DNA of 64,000 nucleotides from Tricholomella constricta (Eukaryota > Basidiomycota > Agaricomycetes > Agaricales > Lyophyllaceae): positions 868,001 through 932,000 of the forward strand of contig JAACJP010000007.1 of the NCBI GenBank assembly GCA_013368375.1, in the 5' to 3' direction. Each line of letters begins with the position of its first letter. The first letter of the stretch is position 1. The translations under genes and the position numbers were made by a program. Below, piece after piece: positions 45,901 through 57,919 of the stretch. The notes under the pieces are model-generated. The model was not told the origin of the DNA. It saw only the letters and a program-made list of their open reading frames with translations, and did not search any database.

Positions 45901-46260
45901 CAGAGCCACTTGCCGTTTTGGCTGCGGCCAAGGTTGCGCATGCACTGGAAGCTCCCCTGCAGGAGGTGGAAGAGATCGTCTTCGGGACGCTCAGGGAAGA
46001 CTCGAAGCTTGACGTTCCTGTACGTTTCTTTCCCTGTTCTTGAGAGTCGGGTGTTGATACATTCTTTACCTCAGTCGGCGCTGCAGGTTGTGACGTTCTT
46101 GACGTCCATCAAGTCGGAGCGGCTAGAGGAGTTCCGGAAAGCGTGCGATGTAAGGTTCGAGGTGTCGACTGTATTCAAACCCGCCGAGGAGCTCCAGGGT
46201 CTGAGGAAGCGGGCGCAGGTTGGGGAGGAAGAGACAAAGGTGGAAAGCCCTGCAGCATGA
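42985..46260 (+). CDS. NAA15: NatA N-terminal acetyltransferase auxiliary subunit (Nat1/Naa15)
   Basis: Ribosome-bound scaffold of NatA; it holds the catalytic Naa10 and acetylates N-terminal Ala, Ser, Gly and similar residues as proteins emerge. Many short introns; the start MSKVLPTPAKRILPSKEATLFKELLTLYE is the canonical family N terminus. TPR repeats follow: KGLVLTHMGKREEGIDLVKKGVRLD, HVFGLIQKGEKHYEEALKSYTQALRFD, LRDAAQLQTQLRLFDALVETR. Further on are PLLYLAQHHSYLG-like TLYFLAQHHSYLGRPQQALETI, a phytic-acid/helical core (YDFHGYNLRKFTLNIY) and the lysine-rich linker (DAEKKAKKKAKKAAQK) typical of Naa15. The stop is at 46260. Not every junction was fixed; length is roughly 830-860 residues, in the family range. 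Confidence 0.93.
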
Positions 46261-46540
46261 GCTAAATGCACACGTGTATATGGAACGTGATACGCAATCT
46301 ACTTGGATTAGAACTTGAAGACGTTATTGCCCAACTTGGCGTCACCGGCATCACTCAGAGTACTCGGCGTTTGAGCATGATCTGTGAACTCTAATCACTC
46401 TACTTGCAGAGTGTCATAAAAGTGTATTCGAGGTCGACAACGGTCGTGATTAAGTTCTGATGCGGCAGACTCAGCAACAACACTTGCAGTACCAAGCAAG
46501 TTGGTAGTTGGTGATACTCAGGTGAAAAGCAGAATTGTGA

Positions 46541-47507
46541 TCATAGTTTCGAACGAACATCTAACGTAGAGAATATGTTCGCTTTACCCAAGGCGCCCCC
46601 TTGTGGGATCGCGGCAGTTGTTCCCGCATCGACAGGAAGGATAACACCCGTTATCCAGCGCGCCTCGTCACTGGCCAGGAACCTCACCGCGGCGCCAGTG
46701 TCCCATCCATTTCCTTCCGTCTTCAGAAGGCTACGTTCGCGGCGCGCCTCGCGAACTTCTGTAGACATGCCACGACTGTATAGCATGGGCGTATAGAGCA
46801 TCCCTACCAAACGCCAATCAGCACAGTAATCGTAAAGCCAAACGAGATGAAAACTTGCCAGGACACACACAATTAACGCGGATTCCCGCGGGCGCATGAT
46901 GCGCCGCCATCGCACGCGTCATATTCACGATCGCGCCCTTGGTCGTGGGGTATAGCAGCATCGGTGTACCCCCAATCAGCCCTGCCACGCTCGCGATATT
47001 CACAATTGCGCCCCTTCCCGACACCTCTCTCCGCTCATTCCTTTCCATCGCGGGCACAGCATACTTCGCCATCAGCATCATACTCGTCACGTTTATCTCG
47101 AGGCCCCTTGCCCACTCCCCCAGATTGACATCCACAGCAGTGCCCTGCGGCCCGCCTACGCCGACGTTGTTGATGAGGATGTCGAGGCGCCCGAATCGGC
47201 TCAGCGCGACGTTCACCGTGCGCTCGCAGTCCCCAGATTTTGCGACGTCCGCCTGCACTGCAACTGCTGCGTCGTCCCCGGACTCGGACGCGATCATGGA
47301 CACGGTGTGCGCGGCCCAGGCGGCGTTGATGTCTGCGCAGACGACGCGCGCGCCGGCTTCGGCGAGGAGGATGGCCGCGGCACGCCCGTTGCCGATGCCG
47401 GAGGATTGGGATCCGGCGCCGGTGACGATTGCTACACGTCCGGCGAGTGAGTGGGAAGGCCGAGGGGGGCTGTGGTCAGTGGGTGGACTCGGCTCGTCTT
47501 TTGACAT
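46541..47507 (-). CDS. Short-chain dehydrogenase/reductase (SDR, FabG-like)
   Basis: NAD(P)-dependent oxidoreductase of the classical SDR family; the substrate cannot be told. Exons 47507-46859 and 46803-46541 give 303 residues. Cofactor loop VTGAGSQSSGIGNG near residue 29-42, acidic residue in CADIN (Asp after the second strand, favouring NAD), NNVG, catalytic Ser in NIASVAG, Tyr-Lys in YPTTKGA, and the C-terminal WITGVILPVDAG typical of FabG-like enzymes. The single intron starts with GC (GCAAGT) instead of GT and joins CVCPG to MLYTPM. The N-terminal 20 residues are Pro/Ser-rich and not part of the fold. It is convergent with NAA15, 280 bp apart. Confidence 0.9.
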
Positions 47508-48198
47508 CGTTGCTGTTCAGTGTTGTGCTTGTGTCGAGATCGCAGGCCGGTGAGAATTTGCTTTATATGAAGGGGCGGTTAGTCATCTGAGGGTAAGAAT
47601 ATCGATTGGACCCGACAGCGTGGGGGTCGTGCCAGGGGTGGCCTGTGATGCTCTCGTCGATGATATTCCAGAACATTTTCCAATATTATCCCTTAGTCGT
47701 TGATCACAACGCAGACGTCAACGCAGAACAAGTGGGCAGAAAAGTCCAGAACGCACCGTTTTGTCCGAGGTTTGTCCCACAACTCGCTCTGGCTGGTCTC
47801 CAGCCAAGCCGATGACCTAAACAGTTTTCTCCACGAGTCGGTACATGAGGCGATGATAGGCTGTGAATTTACAAGGCGGTTGCAGGTCATACGTTCTCGA
47901 CAAAACTCTGAAGATGTCGATATACTACATAACAACAAAGCCGCACACGAAAGTAGATCGCTATCAGCTACGAGGACCCCGGGATCGGCCAAGAAACAAA
48001 TCAGATAAGGATCCAAGGAACTCGGTGAAACACACAACGAGCAAAGCAAACAGTTTTCACAGTTGAAGAGGTGTTCAGGAAAAGCTTGGACGCATGCATG
48101 TGGAAGAGTGATTCTGAGATGGACGTGCATATCATATTCGGTGCCGTGTGGAGTGAAAATAGAATTGTAACATAAGCCATAATACACGGACGACACGC
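47508..48198. other. Intergenic: upstream of the SDR gene, 3' of eL42
   Basis: No supported gene. The 3' UTR of eL42 would be here. A 169-codon minus-strand frame (47693-48202) has no family features and is treated as chance. Confidence 0.5.
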
Positions 48199-48867
<669 letters not shown>

Positions 48868-50334
48868 TTTGGTTGGCGGCGACGACGATGGGCTGATTCT
48901 CGTCCACTTGTGTTGTCCTGTGCCTCTCGGGAATCGCCGAGCGCGTCATGCACAGTTCTAATGTTTTAGGTTTGAGTTCCGCAAACTGAGTAACGCTTCG
49001 GCTTCTCGGCATCGCCATGGAAAGGAACAGACACGAAACTTGCTGATTTGGCAAAATGTTGCTAGAGCTGTTCAAAGGCCAAAGAGCTCGTTGAACTGCT
49101 CTCCTTGACCAGTGGTTGAAGAGTACGTCGTCAATCAGCAATATCGCTGTGTATTTTAGTGCACGAGTCTGAGCGGTCGAGGTTGGATTCAAAATCCTCT
49201 ATCGGAGCAGAAAAAGGCACATCGAGTTCTGATCAACAAGGAAAGCTAAAGTACGTATATAGTGGGGAAAGTTTAATTTACACGGTGTATTATTGATTGG
49301 TACAGTATTCTACATCGGCCTATATGCGCCGTGTCATCTCGGGCCAGTGCTTCGTCGAGCTGTGTGGTATCACGAGAATGAGGCAAATTGGAGGTTTACA
49401 TTTACAGAATCATTGAGAACATCCAGAGTACCCGTAAACTAGCTGATTGGGCTGTCAATGCTGCATAATCAGCAAGGTCTAGACTTCGCGCAAGTCCACC
49501 ATATTATGAACTATAAGCAAAGGAAAGTCATGTCAGTGTGATATTGGGGAAAACATTGTTATGGATGTTACGCGTCATGTCATTGGTGAACAATTATTAC
49601 TGAAGGTTTCCTGAGGCCCACAGATCCCACAATTGACATCAGGACAAAAATGTGATGCAATCCCTGATTAAGAGCAATTACAACCGCAGGCTAGAAGGAA
49701 AATCAAAGCATTCTGATGAGATATGCCGTTACCGTCTGACAAAGGCCTGATAGGATTTCCACTGGACATGAATCCGTCACTGGTCAGCGTATTCTGATCT
49801 CAAGTATTCTGATCAAATGTGCTTTGAGTGGAGAGGCGCATTCCCTGCCAAATTGATGTTGTTTGCCCTTGTTGTTACCCTCACCTAACATGCATCGGAA
49901 AAATGTAATCCAAGTTACAACTTCAATGCCCTCAAAATCCCTCGAATGCAGTAATATATCATCTTTTTGTAGTACTACCGAGGATCTGGCTAGGCGATAT
50001 CATTTTGATTTCACGCGGTTACAGAATTACGCGTGGCTTCGACATGACTCTGAAAGCTTCAAGAAAAATTCCGGTGTTTTCGTTTAGCCAAATCCTGCTC
50101 CCATCGAAATACACGTCAAATCAGCAAGAATTAGAGCAATTGCTAATTTACTTGATTTTTAATTTGAGCTGAGGTTCGGAGAGTCGAAACACGCTAATTT
50201 GCTTACATAATGCGCGCGTCGCGTCTCCCCAAGTTGCTCTGTGTACCACGTCAGGTCTCTCAATGACCCACCATATATCTATTCATACCATAAGCTCCTT
50301 AATAACGACTAATTGCCATCCGGCATAACTTATT
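48868..50334. other. Gene-free stretch upstream of the 970-residue gene
   Basis: About 1.5 kb holding the eL42 promoter and the flank of the large orphan gene. It is AT-rich from about 49200. No second gene, LTR or obvious terminal repeat could be paired by eye with sequence right of 53247. Confidence 0.45.
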
Positions 50335-53247
50335 ATGGGCCGCATCTACTCCAAAAAACCTAAACGGCGGTCAGAAGCACAACAACAAAATATCATCGCA
50401 GCTCGGGAAGCTCTTGCATTGCGCGTGCAGCTTGAGGTGGAGCTGAGTACAGAATTATTGGTGCGGAAAGGAACTCGCAGACAGCAGTATGAGGAGACAC
50501 ATGTTGCCTTATATTCTTGGAAATTCAAAAATGCAACAAAACAATACTGGAAGGAAAGGAAACGGACACAAAGGTTGGAGAAAGCAGGAGCAGCACGAAA
50601 GCTAGAAGTGAAAAAGCTGAAGGAGGAGGTTAGGCAGATGAGGATAGAGGTGGAGAAGTTGAGGAAGGAGGGGGCTGATGAGCAGGAGAACATTAAACAG
50701 ATTCTCGAGGACTTCACAGCAAGAATTTCATCGCTCACCAACGAGAGGAACGATCTTCGACACCAGTTGGCCTGCCTTAGGCGGAGATACGATACTCTGA
50801 AGAAGCTGGCGAAGAATATCAAAGGTCGAGCACATAAATCAGCATTGCGTCAACAGGTTTTCAAAATTACGGACCGAGGAGTTTACACGAGACAAGCTCG
50901 CGAAATTGCACGCTACCTCGCATCGATTGGGACTGCAGAGAAGAACATCGGCGGAGCAATCAAACGCATTGGAGATATGATTGGTGTTGAGGTGGACCGG
51001 ACAATGAGCAAACGGACAGTTCAGCGGGCTATTCTGGAATCGGGGGTAGCAGCAGAAATTCAGCTGGGTTACGAAATGGCAAAGAGCAAAGGTGAGACAA
51101 AATTGAAAATGATACAATGCCTTTACTCACCTCGCACTTCTGCAGTTTTGACATATAGCTCGGATTCTACATCTCATCGCCATATAGAGTACGAGTCCCG
51201 CTCTATCACAGTCCAAGTTGTCGACTATACCCAGCCAGATGCCGAGCCCCAATGGAAAACTCGCTCGCTCGGAATTGGGACCTCTATCAACCACACCAGT
51301 GCAACACAAGTAAACGGCCTTCGCGAACGGTTAACAGAAATTGCGCGCATCTTCAACGAAAGTCCACTTGCGAAGCGCAAAAACCTTCACTTTCGTCCTG
51401 ATGATTTCGTTTATCGTTTAATTGGCACTAGTGGGGACCACGCCGCTGACCAGAAGAAAAGCCACGAAATCCTACGTGAATGGAAGGTTGACGTCATTTT
51501 GCGCCGTCTGGGAGAAGAAGCCATTTTTGCCTTACCTGCTACGCGTGTTGTGGCCTACCTCCTGCCTTACAAAATGCGACTTGTGGAAGACCTGGGTGGA
51601 TATAGTGAGTGGGAGAAGCTTGGTGATGATGAGAAGGCCCAGATGGATGCAAAAATTGTTCGGCAAATTGGACTCGAGGTTTTCGAGACCTTGACAGAGA
51701 AGGATCAAGAAAAGCTCGTACGATTTATCCGAACAGGCTGCTGCATGCATAAAGACCTCAACACCGTTAAAGGAGGCGATAAAGCGATGCAAAATTACTG
51801 GCCAGCACTAGGAAAAGTTCCTCCTACCCTCCTTGCGAACAAGGACAATGCTGCCGTCCTCGGCAGCTGCACGGATCCCTCTAACCCAACAGCTGCAGAA
51901 AGGCGAGCTGCAGAGGTCTCGAAACGTGGTGGAAGTCATGCAACAACACTAGGCGGAATGATCTGTCGAAACAAGGACAAGAAAAAGGGGCAGCAGGACA
52001 CGTACAATTTTTACATGGAATTCCATGTCGGAAAGAACATCCCTTACCCCGATGTCAGCAACACACGATACGGCTCTCACGGAGAGGCAGCGGCTGTCAT
52101 TGTGGTGTACCTGAAGGAGTTTATTGCCTTCATGGAATTTGTGCGAGATGGAAAAGATAAACCCGGCCTGACAAATGTCGAGAAGAATTTTCTAGCAGCA
52201 TTGCAGGACAAACCCACCCTCACCGAATTCTGTGTCCTCGCGATGTATTGCATTTGCGTCTCCCGTCCGTTTATGCAGCATGTCCGAAGTCACGATAATG
52301 TTCTTCCTCTCGGACCATTCTTCCAGAAGAAAGCCACATTTCTTCTCACCGTTGCATCAAACCCTGCTCGGTGGACAGCCCCAGACGCGTCCCACAAGCA
52401 CGCTACCCTAGATGAAAAGGAATGGGATCAGTGGGGATTGCAGGTGATGAGAATGGTCCAGTCTCACGCAAATCACCTTCCAGATCTTGATGGAGCCCTC
52501 GTTGCGTTCCTTAAGGGGGCGCATGCGACATTCGCAGAGCGGTTCTCGGATGAGTTCATTCGGGGTGGTGCAATCGATAAATTGACCGATGAAGAACGGT
52601 CGAAGCTCTTCTTTGCCTCGACGAATGATGCCAACGAGGGGGCGTTGGGCAGCTGGAGGCTGGGTCAGAGGCACCGACCCAGCGAGACGATCCACAAGTT
52701 CAACTCCGGATTTGTCACAAGGCGCAATGAAACCGAGGAGTTCCATCGGGAGAAGTTGTCAACGGCTGAAGACGAGGCCTATCTGCGTGGGGCTGCACGT
52801 CACAAAGATACTCTGAAGCTGCAGAAACAGATCATGGAGGCTCAGATGCGCGCCGATGCTGAGAAAGTTAAAGAAACTCATCAAAAGCAAGCGAAGCGTC
52901 AAGAGAAGCAGGATTCGAGAGCGGCTGTGATAATCGAAACAGGTAGGCAGCTTGTGATAGACGTCGGTCTCGTGGACACGCTCAATGTCCCAGAGCTGAA
53001 TCGCCAACTCGATTGGCATCGCGATAACGAGAAAAACTTCCGAGACCTTGCAGAAACTGTGCCGCTGAAAAGCCACATGTCAAACAAGGCAGATCGCGTT
53101 AAAGAGTTAAAGAAAGCACTTCAGCGATATCAAGGGCTGATAGATCCGGGTGTAGAGTCGAGTTCGGCGCCTCAGAATGGTGACAACACGGTTGGACAGT
53201 TCATCGATGATGATCTGCGATCAGATTACGAGGATGACACAATTTAG
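50335..53247 (+). CDS. Intronless 970-residue protein, candidate unclassified transposase
   Basis: A single uninterrupted frame in a region where genes average an intron per 100-300 bp. The N terminus (to about residue 180) is a charged coiled coil (KKLKEEVRQMRIEVEKLRKE). The body has features seen in RNase-H-fold transposases: TYSSDSTSHRH near residue 275, GTSGDHAADQKK near 365, a Cys/His cluster GCCMHKDLN near 475, and STNDANEGALGSWR near 765. Spacing and a Cys/His insert before a final Glu resemble the DD(C/H)E plan of KDZ- and hAT-like enzymes, but I recognise no established family. A helical, basic C terminus follows, ending acidic. I have seen this kind of large intronless orphan in mushroom genomes as a multicopy hypothetical protein; that memory is not evidence here. 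No terminal repeats found. Confidence 0.7.
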   Translation: MGRIYSKKPKRRSEAQQQNIIAAREALALRVQLEVELSTELLVRKGTRRQQYEETHVALYSWKFKNATKQYWKERKRTQRLEKAGAARKLEVKKLKEEVRQMRIEVEKLRKEGADEQENIKQILEDFTARISSLTNERNDLRHQLACLRRRYDTLKKLAKNIKGRAHKSALRQQVFKITDRGVYTRQAREIARYLASIGTAEKNIGGAIKRIGDMIGVEVDRTMSKRTVQRAILESGVAAEIQLGYEMAKSKGETKLKMIQCLYSPRTSAVLTYSSDSTSHRHIEYESRSITVQVVDYTQPDAEPQWKTRSLGIGTSINHTSATQVNGLRERLTEIARIFNESPLAKRKNLHFRPDDFVYRLIGTSGDHAADQKKSHEILREWKVDVILRRLGEEAIFALPATRVVAYLLPYKMRLVEDLGGYSEWEKLGDDEKAQMDAKIVRQIGLEVFETLTEKDQEKLVRFIRTGCCMHKDLNTVKGGDKAMQNYWPALGKVPPTLLANKDNAAVLGSCTDPSNPTAAERRAAEVSKRGGSHATTLGGMICRNKDKKKGQQDTYNFYMEFHVGKNIPYPDVSNTRYGSHGEAAAVIVVYLKEFIAFMEFVRDGKDKPGLTNVEKNFLAALQDKPTLTEFCVLAMYCICVSRPFMQHVRSHDNVLPLGPFFQKKATFLLTVASNPARWTAPDASHKHATLDEKEWDQWGLQVMRMVQSHANHLPDLDGALVAFLKGAHATFAERFSDEFIRGGAIDKLTDEERSKLFFASTNDANEGALGSWRLGQRHRPSETIHKFNSGFVTRRNETEEFHREKLSTAEDEAYLRGAARHKDTLKLQKQIMEAQMRADAEKVKETHQKQAKRQEKQDSRAAVIIETGRQLVIDVGLVDTLNVPELNRQLDWHRDNEKNFRDLAETVPLKSHMSNKADRVKELKKALQRYQGLIDPGVESSSAPQNGDNTVGQFIDDDLRSDYEDDTI

Positions 53248-55559
53248 TAATATTCCAGGCCTACATCATCTCCTAATTTTTTTCAATTAATTCTACATAT
53301 CCATAACTAATATCTATACCATTTCTTACTTGTGTTTGACGTCTAGAGTGTAGTTTCAGAGAACCGACGAGGGAAGACACCATTTCCACTTTTTTGGTGG
53401 CTGTGCGCTTATGTCATGTACCAAATAGTTTGGCGGGACTTGCGCCTCTCCACTTTGAGGAGGTTGAGAACAATATGTGGTCATGTGATACGTGATCTTG
53501 ACAAAGAAAGCCAAATAACCGCTTTGGGCGACCCTTAAAGCTCACAGCCCGCTTCCTTTGCCCATTCTCCTCGTGTCTTCCTCGAGCCACTACAACCCTA
53601 TCTTCCTTATCCCAACCCCTCCTCTATAATCTGATGATCTTCTCACCATAGCGGTATCTATGCTTATGCCTCTTCGGATTTTCGATTGTGACGGTCTTCG
53701 ATGGCTAATGTGGCGTTGAGATCGAAAGGGGTGCCCGCCGTTGTCAGCCGCGTCGTGGTGCCCGCTTAATGGAAATCGTCATGCATGTTTTACTTTGTCA
53801 TTTCTTTGTTGCCGCCGAGACTATTCGTGCGATTCAGGATCGAGCCTCGTCCTGGCCAACGCCGTTGTGTGGCACATCACCGCGGTCGATTTTGCCACTG
53901 CGCATCCTCCCATATAGAATAACCTCAAGCCTTGGCAGACATTGGGTATCGCTTCTGCTATAACGCGATTTTCCTGGATTGTCGATGGTTATATGCGCTG
54001 TTATCTATTCAACGAGGCTCAGTGGCGAACCATGGATCTCGAACCTGTGTACTCCCTGGGCACACTCTCCATCAACTCGGATAACCCCTTACCCTTCACA
54101 CTGTCTATGGGCGCCGTCTTTTGGGAACATTAAGCACAATTTTTGTCGCCAACACAGCCGTGTTTGTTCATACTCGGCCATCGTTGGTTGTAACACATCA
54201 GGAAAAATAGATCTGATCTGTACCACACAGCCAAGGTCTGGAGCTGCTGTAGATGGCCGGCTTGTAGGTACCACTCTGTAGCTGTGGTAGCTGTCTGTAG
54301 CTTTCACCATTGGTATGTAAACCTCGGGAGCTTACACTTGCCATATGTAGTGGTCCAAATCAATACATTCTTCGAGCGTATGATACAATACTAGTACAGT
54401 GCAGATGTCAGAAATTCCTGCTACTAAATTCCCCCTACTTTAGTAGTCACGGTGGGTCTTGTTAGAAACTGTGCACTGACTCGTAAAGGTGAAAAATATT
54501 TCACCCGGAGGGAATTGAACTCACAATCTCACTTGGGAGTAAGTTGTACACATGGTCATAACAACCGCTGCACCACAACGTCATTTATATTACAGCCTCA
54601 TCTGCACAATCTAATCACGTCTCGCACTGGCCTTGGACGTGCAGAAAGTTTTTTCCAAGGTGCTTTCAAACTCCGCCCTACTCCGTATCCACCCGCAACC
54701 GGTCCATCGTCTTGATCCACCATCGCATTCTCCCTCCCACTCTCTCCCTTTTTCCATTTCATTTGCTCCTGTCTTTCTGTGGACAGTGGGTGTTTTGTGA
54801 TCAGTTTATGATGACCATGCATGTTGGTCCCACCTGTGGCACAAGCACCTCTGTAGAGCCCTTATGTCTTGCCTCCCCATTTATTTTCTGTGCATGCTCG
54901 CGTCTTCGAGTTCCCATCCCATGGTGGAGTCAGGTGAGTTTCACACAGTCCTTATCACATTTTACCATTGACCTGAATGCTTGTAAGTGATGACCATTGT
55001 GAAGACTGGGCAGAGGCCGGGCTGCCGCTCTAAGGGGAGGGAGAGATGAAAGTTGGGAGTGTTGGATGCCAATTCTCATCCCGGTAAGCATAGATCTATT
55101 CTCAAACTGACCTATATTAATGCTCTGGCAATCTTAGCTTCCTTCCTACTCCAAAACCTTCCCCCCCATCCCCCCCATTCTTCACCCACCTTCCACCTGT
55201 TCTTGGCCACTCTTACCACATATACCCTGCTCCCAAGATCATCTTTTGGCCCGGTTGGTGCTGTGAGGGGTGGTTTGACCTGGTTGGTGCTCTGGAGGGT
55301 GGACATTCATTTTTATTTGTCTTTTTAAGTACTTTGGGAATACACTTTATTTGATATGATTAAGCTTTTCTATGAGAATATGAATTCTATATATCTCCTG
55401 TAGCTTCCGTAGCTGTGGTGTTACAGATGTCTACAGAGTGCTACGGGAGGCTACGGGAGCTTGGCTGGTAGATACAGGCTATTACCTAAAGGGGACTTGG
55501 GTCCGCGAGGTCCATGAGCTATCAAAGCTCCGTACCTCTATGGACCCATGTCAATTTTT
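53248..55559. other. Gene-poor region with repeat remnants
   Basis: No supported gene over 2.3 kb. GTAGC-rich segments at about 54220-54305 and 55395-55480 are roughly inverted relative to each other (shared AGCCAAG and CTCTGTAG motifs), and a tRNA-like remnant sits between them. The stretch around 53500-53640 is pyrimidine-rich and promoter- or LTR-like, without a partner. Confidence 0.4.
54502..54579 (-). repeat. tRNA-like segment, possible SINE head
   Basis: On the minus strand the sequence has an A-box-like GTGGTGCAGCGGTTG and, about 50 nt later, a B-box-like GTGAGTTCAATTCCC, in the order and spacing of an RNA polymerase III promoter. The T-stem and acceptor stem do not pair well, so it is not a working tRNA gene. 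A tRNA-derived SINE or tRNA pseudogene fits best. Confidence 0.35.
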
Positions 55560-56770
55560 CCTGATGTGGTCTTGACGCCGTTTTGTGGCACTTGGTCTTC
55601 GATGTTACATGTGGCCTAGCCGTCGAGTGGGTGTGTATCTGACTCTGCCCACTCGACGTCCTCCCTCAAACGTCGTCAAGCACAATCTTCCTCGCCAACG
55701 CGGCTTCCTTCTCCATGGCCATTGTTGGTCTTGACGCCGTTTTGTGGCACTTGGTCTTCGATGTTACATGTGGCCTAAGCGTCGAGTGGGTGTGTATCTG
55801 ACTCTGCCCACTCGACGTCGTCCCTCAAGCGTCATCAAGCACAATCTTCGTCACCAACGCTTCCTTCTCCACGGCCATTGTTGGGCTCGACGCCGTTTTG
55901 TGGCACATGGTCTTCGATGTTACATGTGGCCTAACCGTCGAGTGGGTGTGTATCTGGCTCTGCCCACTCAACGTTATTCCTCAGGCCTCAAGAGTCATCA
56001 AGCACGATCTTCCTCGCCAATGCGGCTTCCTTCTCCATGGCCATAGTTGGTCCTGACGCCGTTTTGTGGCACTTGGCCTTAAAATTCGCGAACGGTAACA
56101 ACCGTCGAGTGGGTGTGTATCTGACTCTGCCCACTCGACGGTTGTAACTCCAGTCACCAAGCACAATCTTCCTCGCCAACGCGGCTTCCTTCCCCATGGA
56201 CATTGTTGGTCTTGGCGCCGTTTTGTGGCACTTGGTGCTCGATATTACTTGTAGCCTGACCGTGGAGTTGACTCTGCCCACTCGATGTTGTTCCTCAGAC
56301 ACAAAGAATCATCAAGCACGATCTTCCTCGCCAAAGTGGCTTCCTTCTCGATGGCCATAATTGGTCCTGACGCCGTTTTGTGGCACTTGGCCTTAAAATT
56401 CGCGAACGGTAATAACCGTCGAGTGGGTGTGTATCTGACTCTGCCCACTCGACGGTTGTCCCTCCAGTCATCAAGCACAATCTTCCTCGCCAACGCGGCT
56501 TCCTCCCCCATGGCTATTGTTGGTCTTGGCCCGTTTTTTGTGGCACTTGGTGCTCGATGCTCCATGTAGCCTGACCGTCGAGTTGACTCTGCCCACTCGA
56601 CGTTGTTCCTCACAGGCACCAAGAGTCATCAAGCACGATCACCCTCGCCAATGCGGCTTCCTTCAAGCTAGCGAAAAGGCAAATCATCGGGTGTGTATCC
56701 AACTCTTCAATTCGCATCCCTCAAGGATCGTAAATCACGATCCTCCTCGCTAATGCGGCTTCCTGTAGCC
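55560..56770. repeat. Tandem repeat, about seven copies of a 155-166-bp unit
   Basis: The marker GACGCCGTTTTGTGGCAC (with variants) recurs at 55574, 55733, 55889, 56055, 56214, 56369 and 56528. Each unit also contains TCTGACTCTGCCCACTCGAC and a segment like CAAGCACAATCTTCCTCGCC. The last unit decays after about 56660. Several units hold a strong hairpin, best at 56098-56113 with 56130-56145 (16-bp stem). Units in the middle alternate between two types (those with TTAAAATTCGCGAACGG and those without), suggesting a higher-order dimer. Open frames through it (for example 56245-56622 minus) reflect the repeat period, not a recognised protein. Confidence 0.9.
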
Positions 56771-57919
56771 TCTGGCGTTCATTTTTGCACCAAAGTCTCT
56801 CCGATTTGACTTGCATATTGTATACAACGGCGTTGTTGGTTCACCTGTGCGCCATGTTCTCTCTATCCTTCGATCGGCGTGGCCCCTCTCGGCCGATCGT
56901 TGGGCATGTCTCCGACTTACCGTACAGGCGCCGCAACTTTGGATCCTCGACAACACAGCTTCACCCTGTCGAGATCATCAAATGCCACTTGTGGCCCCAA
57001 GGTTTCAAGCGCCGACTCTGGGGCGAAAGTGGATCTCTGCATCGTTACGGGATGTCGTCTCTCAAAACGCGCATTCGACTCGGGCCAGGTGACAGGATGA
57101 TCCATGAAGATTCAGGCAGCGAATATTTACTGAGCATTCCACAAAGAGCCCAAGCTGTAGCTTCTCAACTTGAAATGCAACGTTACCAGACGCGGTTCGA
57201 TTTCGGGGTATTTATCTATCCACTTCCATGATACTTATCGCGCATTTGGTTGCCTGGATTTCCTGCCGGCGTGTGGTACTCCCGGTGTTGGCGTCTTTGC
57301 ACTTGCACCTTTCTGTACCCGCACCGGCGTCCCCGTCCCGTCGTGTCCTGCGGTAAGTTAACATGGCTGCTGGGTTTGGAAACCGCGTGGCCAGCAAGAT
57401 TCGAACTTCTGTTCCTAGGTGCATGGCGCCTCACTTCCGCCAGTCACACGTCATTGGGGATGAAATTGTGGGAGGACCGATGGAGCTGGTAGCTTCGGTT
57501 AGCTTTTTAGGGAAATTTACTTATCCACATGTATACTTGGGAGGCTGTTGTGTGTGTACATCAGTACGATAGTTTGGCCAGTGTCTTCTGAAGCAGGGAG
57601 GGCGCCCACAGACGCTAACGCAGAGGAGATAAATAAGTTCTCGGCCAGGTCCACGATGCGGATTCTGGTGACCTGAAATGAGGCGTGGTGCGACCCCAGA
57701 GAATGACATGGATGTAAAATCATCGGTGTGATCAAGTCGGGATTATGTGGTTGGTCACGGTACGACAAGGACGGGATGGGATGCGTATCAAGATGAATAC
57801 CGACCCAGGGTACAGCGGAACAAGAGGGACAAGGGAGGGGTGACCGGGGTCCGAAGGGAAAAGTGGTGTGTCAAATAAAACAGCGGAGTGAGATCATTTG
57901 CAGAACTCACTCGCTCGCC
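56771..57919. other. Upstream region of HMG-CoA reductase
   Basis: Contains the likely promoter and 5' UTR of the reductase. A plus-strand frame at 56785-57231 (148 codons) shows no recognisable domain and is left unannotated. No sterol-regulatory motif is claimed. Confidence 0.4.

Noticed and set aside
54502..54579. Functional tRNA gene
   Set aside because: A- and B-box-like sequences are present, but acceptor and T stems do not pair and no anticodon stem is convincing; kept only as a SINE-like remnant.
56245..56622. Repeat-containing protein encoded by the tandem array
   Set aside because: Open frames recur because unit lengths are often near multiples of three; there is no start, no splice logic, and units of 155-166 bp break the frame elsewhere.
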